Below, in pieces: positions 6,608-12,011 of a stretch of DNA of 12,011 nt. The notes below the pieces were generated by a model. It worked only from the letters and a program-made list of their open reading frames with translations, searched no databases and was not told the origin of the DNA. Both the position numbers and the translations under genes were made by a program. This DNA comes from Bacteroidetes bacterium 4572_114. Its GTDB lineage: Bacteria > Bacteroidota > Bacteroidia > Bacteroidales > 4484-276. The DNA lies in the NCBI GenBank assembly GCA_002254335.1, contig NIVA01000099.1, positions 1-12,011 on the forward strand. The letters are read 5' to 3'. Every line of letters starts with the position of its first letter. The stretch's first letter is position 1.

Positions 6608-6863
6608 CAATATTCTGGCACGAATTTACCCAAATCCTGCTATTGAAGAAATCAGCATTGTTTTTAGCAACTTACCTGAACATAGTAATCTTCAGATTAA
6701 AATTTATTCCTCAACGGGCGAAATTATGTGGAGCGAAAAGATTAACCAGGTTTCAGGGTCAATTATTAAGGCAATAGACCTCAATTCTTTTAAACCCGGA
6801 ACTTACTTTGTCCTCATCCAAATTGGCTATAATAGCTATTTGAAAAAGATAATAGTAATGTAA
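6549..6863 (+). CDS. Propeller protein, C-terminal fragment (T9SS type A sorting domain)
   Basis: The real content begins at about 6586 (THQIAFGDN). The ATG at 6549 merely lies in the same open frame, overlapping the middle fragment. It encodes a complete T9SS type A sorting domain of about 79 residues: RIYPNP, a hydrophobic IKIYSSTGEIMW strand, then FKPGTYFVLIQIG and KKIIVM at the end. Alone it would have no signal peptide and could not be exported, so it is best read as the tail of the gene starting at 4987. The next gene starts 14 bases after its stop, across a short ATA repeat. Confidence 0.7.
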   Translation: MTLLICRRLNIKTHQIAFGDNILARIYPNPAIEEISIVFSNLPEHSNLQIKIYSSTGEIMWSEKINQVSGSIIKAIDLNSFKPGTYFVLIQIGYNSYLKKIIVM

Positions 6864-6875
6864 ATAATAATAATA
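6864..6875 (+). repeat. (ATA)4 microsatellite in the leader of the large RHS-like gene
   Basis: Four ATA units fill the gap between the stop at 6861-6863 and the ATG at 6878. The tract sits where the ribosome would bind in a Shine-Dalgarno-less leader, so length changes could tune translation. That is inference. Confidence 0.6.
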
Positions 6876-6877
6876 AA

Positions 6878-9800
6878 ATGAAAAAAATAATCCTTTTTAT
6901 AACATTTGTATTGATTAACATATACTTCTTCGGACAGGATAATATTGGTGATGAGGACAACCCGGGTTTACCAAATATTATCCCACCATCCCCTACCGCA
7001 TACGAATTGGGAAAATATGGGCAAATACCTGTAGGCTTATTTACAGGCACCCCCAATGTTAATATCCCACTTTATACTTACAGGACTAAAAATTTAGCCT
7101 TACCGATTTCTCTCAGCTATAGTTCAAATGGCCTTAAAGTTGACCAGCTTTCATCAAACGTTGGGCTTGGGTGGAGTTTGAATATTGGTGGCGTTGTTAC
7201 AAGAATAGTACGTGACATTGATGATGATGAGTGTAACTTGTTTTTTCCTGAAGAAGATCTTGCCGGCTCACCAGGGAATAATCCAATGGCCCTGGAATAT
7301 TTCCTTACTGCGTCTTCTCCTGACAATGATTCGGAACCGGATTTATACATGTATAATTTCAATGGACACACAGGAAAATTTGTATTCGATAACGACAAAA
7401 AGATAATTTTAATCCCCCATGACGACATCAGAATTGAAACCATTTATGATGACAATACTGAGAGGGGTGGTTTTAAAATTACAACTTCCGATGGTGTACA
7501 GTATATTTTTCTAACAAGGGAATTAACCAGGTCCTATTCATCAAATACCGGCAAACCACTGCCAACTTTTACATATAATACATGGTACCTTACAAGGATC
7601 ATACATCCATTAGGGGATGAAATAAACTTTATATATGAAGGAAGTGGTTATACTTATACTTCCGGTATTTCAGAGTCTATAAATATGGTTGAATATCCGC
7701 AATCTGCATGCGAACTTCTGTATTCCCCAAATTTTACATTTCCGATAACATCTGTTGAGCATTATGCTAATATAACGGAAAAAAGAATAAACGAAATATA
7801 TAGTAACAATCCCTATGATGGCAGCATACACATTACTTACGATGTTAACCATCCCGATCCTACCATACCCGGTTATGGAATTGTGAGTGATATTTTAATA
7901 AAAGACAAATCATCCACCGGGATAGAACAGTTTTCATTTGATTATTTTACAACGGACAACGATAGGATATTTTTAGAAAATGTAACTTTTCTGGATGTCT
8001 CAAAAAACTATCATTTTGATTATATAGAACCTACTGGATTTCCTGAAAGACTATCTTTTGGCCAGGATCATTGGGGCTATTTTAATGGAGAGGAGAGCAA
8101 TTCAACATTGGTGCCAAAACCATTACACGAGAACTGGGAGGGTTATTTTGCAGGTTTTGAAAATGCAGCAAAAAGAAATCCTGAATTTGCGTATGCGCAA
8201 AAGGGCCTGCTTAATAAAATTACTTATCCAACCAAAGGATATAATCAATTTTTTTATGAGCTTAACTCCTATTATGGAGAAAAAATTATTTATCCTAATC
8301 CTGAAACAATATCTTTTCATGTTATAACAGATGAATTAACTCCTTCAGCTCAGGATATTCAATACATTACAAATGTTCCGTTTTCTCAAAAACTATACAT
8401 TACAGGTTATAGTGTTGGCATTAATCCAGATTGCGAAACCAAAGACTTCCCTCCAGATACTAAGGCATATTTTAATATTTGGGATGATGAAGATGGAGTT
8501 TTCCTACTTCTAACAGGAACAAATCCTTTACATAGTACTTATGACCTGGAGATATTACCCGGAATGCTGGCTGAAACATATTATGCAAATATAGAAGAGG
8601 GTAAAAACTATACTTTAAAATTGAGGGTAAACAGTTTCTGCCTGGCCGCATATACACAGGTAAAACTTTTTACTGAAGAGCCACAAACCATTACAACAAA
8701 CATTGAGACAGGTGGCTGTCGGATACAAAGGATAATTGCACACGATCCGGTTGAAGGGAATACGGAAACTACAAGGTATTATTATGGGCCGTTAACCAAT
8801 AAAGAAAAGTCTTCAGGCGATCCCGGTAAGCCTCCAAAATACTTGTCTTTTATTGAACAGGGAATACTTTGTGAGAATGGGATGACAATGGAATTTGTAA
8901 ATCGGCTTCTAGTTGCTTCAAGCAGTTTACTTTCCCTGTTTAATTCCGGCGGAAGCAACATTTATTATGAATATGTTACAGTGAGTAAAGGAAATGATAA
9001 TTTTATTGGCGGGGCCGAAGAACACAGGTTTATAATTAACAGGGATCTTGAAGGGAACAATGTATGGGGCAATAATATTATTAATGCACCTTTAACTAAT
9101 TTCGGTTGGGACAATGGATTAGAAAGAAAAGTAAGTTATTATAGAAAGGCCACAGATGGTTCATTATTGCCCACAAGTTCAAGTGAAAACTTTTACCGTA
9201 CGGATGAGCGTAATTATGATGAAGCCTTTGGTTATACAATCCGTAAAAAATATGATTTACCTATTTTGGGTGAAATAGTTCATGAATGTACCGAGGAGGA
9301 TATGACAAAATCCTGGGAATACACCACTTGCACCAATACAAATAAATATCATCACCATTCCTGGTTTCTTGTCCCGTTTGGCGAGGTGGTTTGTATCAAT
9401 CTTTCTGGTGGTGGGCCAAATATGGAAACCGAAACCATTTATCACCCTTGTCGTGAATTTGAAGTAGGATATCTTTTAACCTACTCAAGGTATATTGAAA
9501 ATTTGGACATCCTAACATACAAAAATATTTCATATTGGCATTATCTGTATAAAACTGTTTCAAAGCAATTTGATGAGGACGGCCTTAACCCGGTTATTGC
9601 TACTACCAGGTACTATTACGATAATGAAGAGCATTTGCAGTTAACCCGGAAAAGTACCTCGACCAGCTCGGGCGATAGCCTTGTACAAATAACATATTAC
9701 CCAGATGATGTTACAGGCACTAATTCCTTGCCCGGCGGAAACCTGACCGGTGAGGAGTACGATGCAATTTGCGCATTAAAAAAGGATGAACAGTTTCGCA

Positions 9801-10357
9801 TTGCAGAACCCATCCAGTCAGAATCCTATCGAAACTTAAATAAACTATACATAAACAGAACTAAATATAAAGATTGGGAGGACTTGATTTTACCTGAAGT
9901 CATTCAAAGATCAAAGGCCGGAAACCCGCTTGAAGACAGGTTTTATTATAAGCGGTACGATATAAAAGGAAATCCTGTAGCAGTGTCAAAAACTGATGGC
10001 ATGGATATAACTTACCTCTGGGGCTACCAATACTCGAAAGTAATTGCCGAAATACAAAACAGTACATATGAACAGGTTATGAATAATCTCGGTGTTTTAT
10101 ACCCTCAACTTCAGGACAAATCGGATACTGAGCTAAGAACGATATTCAGCAACCTTAGGGAAAACATAGTAAATGCAATGATTACCTCATTCACCTACGA
10201 TCCCTTGGTAGGCATAACATCCCAAACCGATCCGAACGGCAAAACCACCTTGTATGAATATGATGCGTTTGGAAGGTTGGAAACTGTGAAGGTGAAGGTG
10301 AAGGATGATGAAAGTAAAGTGATCAAGCACATGGATTATAAATATTTAGAACCATAA
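6878..10357 (+). CDS. Large exported SpvB/RHS-like protein (first half of an RHS pair)
   Basis: This encodes an intact 1159-residue protein. Residues 1 to about 20 are a signal peptide (MKKIILFITF to FFGQ). Residues about 31-115 form the conserved opening block of this Bacteroidota family: PSPTAYELGKYGQIPVG, then PNVNIPLYTY, LALPISLSYSSNG and VGLGWSLNIGGVVTRIVRD. The last pattern resembles the SpvB/TcB N-terminal signature (LPISLSYSS, GLGWSL, I-x-R). The middle is Tyr/Asn-rich beta-strand sequence. Near the end are YDIKGNPVAVSKTDG (about 1026-1040), YLWGY (about 1046) and one RHS/YD repeat, TDPNGKTTLYEYDAFGRL (about 1114-1131). The ending HMDYKY is the usual terminus. Proteins of this type are generally followed directly by a DUF6443/RHS protein, as here with 2 bases between. 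It has no T9SS sorting domain, so its export route beyond Sec is unclear. It is the only one of the last four genes that is unbroken. Confidence 0.85.
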   Translation: MKKIILFITFVLINIYFFGQDNIGDEDNPGLPNIIPPSPTAYELGKYGQIPVGLFTGTPNVNIPLYTYRTKNLALPISLSYSSNGLKVDQLSSNVGLGWSLNIGGVVTRIVRDIDDDECNLFFPEEDLAGSPGNNPMALEYFLTASSPDNDSEPDLYMYNFNGHTGKFVFDNDKKIILIPHDDIRIETIYDDNTERGGFKITTSDGVQYIFLTRELTRSYSSNTGKPLPTFTYNTWYLTRIIHPLGDEINFIYEGSGYTYTSGISESINMVEYPQSACELLYSPNFTFPITSVEHYANITEKRINEIYSNNPYDGSIHITYDVNHPDPTIPGYGIVSDILIKDKSSTGIEQFSFDYFTTDNDRIFLENVTFLDVSKNYHFDYIEPTGFPERLSFGQDHWGYFNGEESNSTLVPKPLHENWEGYFAGFENAAKRNPEFAYAQKGLLNKITYPTKGYNQFFYELNSYYGEKIIYPNPETISFHVITDELTPSAQDIQYITNVPFSQKLYITGYSVGINPDCETKDFPPDTKAYFNIWDDEDGVFLLLTGTNPLHSTYDLEILPGMLAETYYANIEEGKNYTLKLRVNSFCLAAYTQVKLFTEEPQTITTNIETGGCRIQRIIAHDPVEGNTETTRYYYGPLTNKEKSSGDPGKPPKYLSFIEQGILCENGMTMEFVNRLLVASSSLLSLFNSGGSNIYYEYVTVSKGNDNFIGGAEEHRFIINRDLEGNNVWGNNIINAPLTNFGWDNGLERKVSYYRKATDGSLLPTSSSENFYRTDERNYDEAFGYTIRKKYDLPILGEIVHECTEEDMTKSWEYTTCTNTNKYHHHSWFLVPFGEVVCINLSGGGPNMETETIYHPCREFEVGYLLTYSRYIENLDILTYKNISYWHYLYKTVSKQFDEDGLNPVIATTRYYYDNEEHLQLTRKSTSTSSGDSLVQITYYPDDVTGTNSLPGGNLTGEEYDAICALKKDEQFRIAEPIQSESYRNLNKLYINRTKYKDWEDLILPEVIQRSKAGNPLEDRFYYKRYDIKGNPVAVSKTDGMDITYLWGYQYSKVIAEIQNSTYEQVMNNLGVLYPQLQDKSDTELRTIFSNLRENIVNAMITSFTYDPLVGITSQTDPNGKTTLYEYDAFGRLETVKVKVKDDESKVIKHMDYKYLEP
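10286..10303 (+). repeat. (GTGAAG)3 in-frame repeat near the end of the SpvB/RHS-like gene
   Basis: Three exact GTGAAG units encode VKVKVK just after the YD repeat. Copy-number change would stay in frame and only lengthen or shorten a charged linker. Confidence 0.75.
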
Positions 10358-10359
10358 AA

Positions 10360-10830
10360 ATGAGAGCAATGAAAAACCAAATCATACTTTTTTTATTGAT
10401 CCTCCCTTATTTTGTTTTATCACAGAATGGGGATGATGGTTGGAATAATCGTGAACTGTGGGAATACGAAAATGATATTGAGGTTGCCCGTGAATCCCTG
10501 AAGCTAAAACCTGGTTTCAGTACGGCCGGGCATTCAAGCTTCAGGGCATACATTAACCCCGACCTGCCGTTAAATGGCGGGGTACCGGTTACCGATGGCG
10601 AATTTAACATGAACTACATCCGTACCTTTATGCCTATACACGATAATGCAACCCCCAACGAGCCGGAACACAATGGCCTTGATTATTCATTATGGGCCGA
10701 AAGTATAGTCTATTTCGATGGCCTTGGCCGGGAGTTACAGCAGCGGAAGACAAAAAAAACAATACCTGCCCTATGCCATAACCCAGGGTGGGGGCAATGG
10801 CCCCGGCGGCTATCGCTCCGATCCTTTTAG
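10360..10830 (+). CDS. DUF6443/RHS protein, N-terminal fragment
   Basis: This encodes 156 residues, of which about 128 are authentic. The start may be 10360 or the ATG at 10369 (MKNQII). Both keep the signal peptide, which ends near VLSQ (about residue 22). Residues 43-64 hold ARESLKLKPGFSTAGHSSFRAYI, the recurrent KPGF motif of Bacteroidota surface proteins. Residues 84-91 (MNYIRTFM) and 118-128 (YFDGLGRELQQ) are the opening signature of DUF6443. After residue 128 the frame drifts into PWPRRLSL-like nonsense and stops at 10828-10830. The short fragment could be exported but would be only a stub. Confidence 0.75.
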   Translation: MRAMKNQIILFLLILPYFVLSQNGDDGWNNRELWEYENDIEVARESLKLKPGFSTAGHSSFRAYINPDLPLNGGVPVTDGEFNMNYIRTFMPIHDNATPNEPEHNGLDYSLWAESIVYFDGLGRELQQRKTKKTIPALCHNPGWGQWPRRLSLRSF

Positions 10831-12011
10831 CGAACAGGTAACTTTTTATGGTGTGTATAACCCGGATGACCAGGAATATGCATTTTCGGTAAAAGAGTTT
10901 GATAATTCCCCTTTAAACAGGGTTATGAAACAGGCAGCACCCGGCGAGGCATGGAAACCGGATGGTGGGCACGAAGTGGAATTTCAATATTCAACCAATA
11001 CCGGGAGCGCTGAAGTTTATATTCTTACAGTAACTGAAGATAATGAACTGAAAAAGAATGATTATTACGATGTTGGCAAACTCTTTAAAACAATTACCAT
11101 CGATGAAAATACCGGGCAATCGATTGAATACAAAGATATTTCGGGCAGGGTGGTATGTACACAGGTTCATGAAGGGAGTGACTGGTTGAGGACCTATTAT
11201 GCTTATGATGACTTTGGATTATTGCGCTATGTAATACCCCCCAAAGCTTATGCAAGTTTAACCCAAGGTGGATCATATGATACTTTCGATTTTGATGAGG
11301 ACTGGATATTATCCCTCTGCTACTATTACGAATACGACAACCGGAAGCGGATGAAAATAAAAAGGCTGCCCGGCGCCTATGACATCTATGCCTACGACAT
11401 ATATATGGTCTATAATAAAAGAGACCAGCTTGTATTAACACAGGATGGAAAATTAAGGCAGGAAGACGCAGATTTATGGCTGTTTATGAAATATGATGTT
11501 TTTAACCGGCCTGTGATGACTGGAATTTACGACCATGAAACCGGTGTTTCACAGGAAGCCATGCAAGCCGAGGCAAATAGCGATGAATATTCATTATATG
11601 AACAATTCGACCTTGCATTTGAACATGGTTATACTAACGACGCTTTCCCGAAAATCGAAAATACAAATCCTGAAATACAAACCCTGACCTACTACGACAA
11701 TTACGGTTGCCTCGGTTTGGAGAGCTACCCTGCTGATTATGCTTTTCAGGACAGTGAACTGAATTTTGATTACCTGGAAGATAATTCATATACGACCAAA
11801 ACCAAAGGATTTGTAACTGCCGTTAACACAAAAGTCCTCGAACACAATGGCCTGACAGTAGAAGATGATTGGTTACTCAGTATAAACTATTACGACATAT
11901 ATGGCCGCACAGTACAGGTAATTTCCGACAACCACCTCGGTGGGATAGATATCTTTTCGAGCAATTACAACTTTACAGGTGAGTTGCTGCAAAGCAAAGA
12001 AAATCACGATA
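10742..12011 (+). CDS. DUF6443/RHS protein, continuation in the +1 frame (partial, no stop in window)
   Basis: This frame is open from 10709 and recognisable from about 10745 (GRQKKQYLPYA). I read it by eye to 12009 without a stop. It contains the block between the DUF6443 opening and the RHS core: SDPFSEQVTFYGVY, SPLNRVMKQAAPGEAWKPDG, a GKLFKTITIDENTGQSIEYKD segment, and several Y-D-x-x-[GN]-R type elements (YKDISGRVV, YDDFGLLRYV, YDVFNRPV, YYDIYGRTVQV) typical of YD repeats. At 11378-11407 a YDIYAYDIYMVY stretch seems longer than usual. It has no start codon or signal peptide of its own, so it depends on the 10360 fragment for export. Confidence 0.75.

Larger units (their letters stand above)
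4987..6863 (+). pseudogene. T9SS seven-bladed propeller protein with Ig-like domain, split by two +1 frame changes
   Basis: Three overlapping frames join into one protein of about 624 residues if one base is skipped near 5747-5759 and one near 6581-6585. A [GDNQ]-x-[IVL]-[YVFI]-[VILA]-x-G-x-[FY] motif recurs seven times, at composite residues 51, 112, 173, 235, 294, 356 and 418. The spacings are 61, 61, 62, 59, 62 and 62. The regular period crosses the first break between repeats 4 and 5, strong internal evidence for a single ancestral gene. After the propeller come an Ig/PKD-like domain (about 460-522) and a T9SS sorting domain (about 546-624). As written, the only fragment with a signal peptide lacks the sorting domain. 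Gene decay, phase variation or base-calling indels are all possible. Confidence 0.8.
10360..12011 (+). pseudogene. DUF6443/RHS-repeat protein, frame-disrupted and running off the window
   Basis: The first 470 bases read in one frame. From about 10742 the homologous sequence is in the +1 frame and stays open to the end of the window. The second frame gives SGRQKKQYLPYA, then GGYRSDPFSEQ, FDNSPLNRVMKQAAPGEAW, YYAYDDFGLLRYVIPPKA, YMVYNKRDQLVLTQDG, KYDVFNRPVMTGIY and TLTYYDNYG. These are typical in order and spacing for Bacteroidota DUF6443/RHS proteins. In that family YFDGLGR and the later YDxxGRxxKxYLPY motif are normally about 20 or more residues apart. Here GRELQQ abuts GRQKKQYLPY, so a deletion whose length is not a multiple of three probably made the frameshift. 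An extra base in A8 (10752-10759) is the alternative. The RHS core and any C-terminal toxin or variable tip lie beyond the window. Confidence 0.75.

Noticed and set aside
11094..11441. Minus-strand open frame of 115 codons opposite the RHS region
   Set aside because: The + strand reads as a well-conserved RHS protein here. The minus-strand product is His/Ser/Arg-rich and looks like an antisense shadow.
1..12011. Mobile element, CRISPR array, tRNA or rRNA
   Set aside because: I saw no transposase or integrase reading frame, no regularly spaced repeats and no RNA-gene-like sequence on either strand.

Overview
The window looks like part of a Bacteroidota chromosome, probably a free-living Bacteroidia/Flavobacteriia-type organism. 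Three things point there. Two genes end in type IX secretion (T9SS type A) sorting domains with the YPNP motif. The signal peptides end in AQ or SQ. No start codon has a Shine-Dalgarno sequence, only A/T-rich leaders. Several encoded families (DUF6443/RHS proteins, tail-fibre-like proteins with an NWPDYVFE motif and coiled-coil end, KPGF proteins) are typical of that phylum.

Layout: everything recognisable is on the + strand. Positions 1-341 hold no convincing gene but contain a perfect 15-bp inverted repeat (194-208 / 263-277). Six genes follow, almost end to end: a lipoprotein of unknown function (342-1442); a T9SS-exported protein with seven propeller-like repeats (1456-2919); a YadA-head/tail-fibre-like protein (2931-4901); a second T9SS seven-repeat protein with an Ig-like domain (4987-6863); a large SpvB/RHS-like exported protein (6878-10357); and a DUF6443/RHS protein that runs off the window (10360 to beyond 12011). 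Gaps are 13, 11, 85, 14 and 2 bases, so a single operon is likely.

Three of the six genes are broken as read. The YadA-like gene has an in-frame TAA at 4086-4088. The second propeller gene has two +1 frame changes, near 5747-5759 and near 6581-6585. The DUF6443/RHS gene has a +1 frame change near 10742-10759 together with an apparent loss of about 20 codons from a conserved block. In each case the continuation in the new frame, or beyond the stop, clearly belongs to the same protein. The second-propeller case is especially strong because the ~61-residue repeat period carries across the first break. These may be real gene decay or phase variation, or they may be consensus errors. Sequence alone cannot decide.

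How the genes may work together (inference): all six products carry export signals. The operon would build a cell-surface or secreted set consisting of a lipoprotein, two T9SS-anchored propellers, a trimeric fibre and a two-protein RHS shell that resembles, in layout only, the TcB/TcC (SpvB + RHS) arrangement. Any toxin or variable C-terminus of the last gene lies outside the window. I did not find RNA genes, CRISPR arrays, insertion sequences or convincing terminators.
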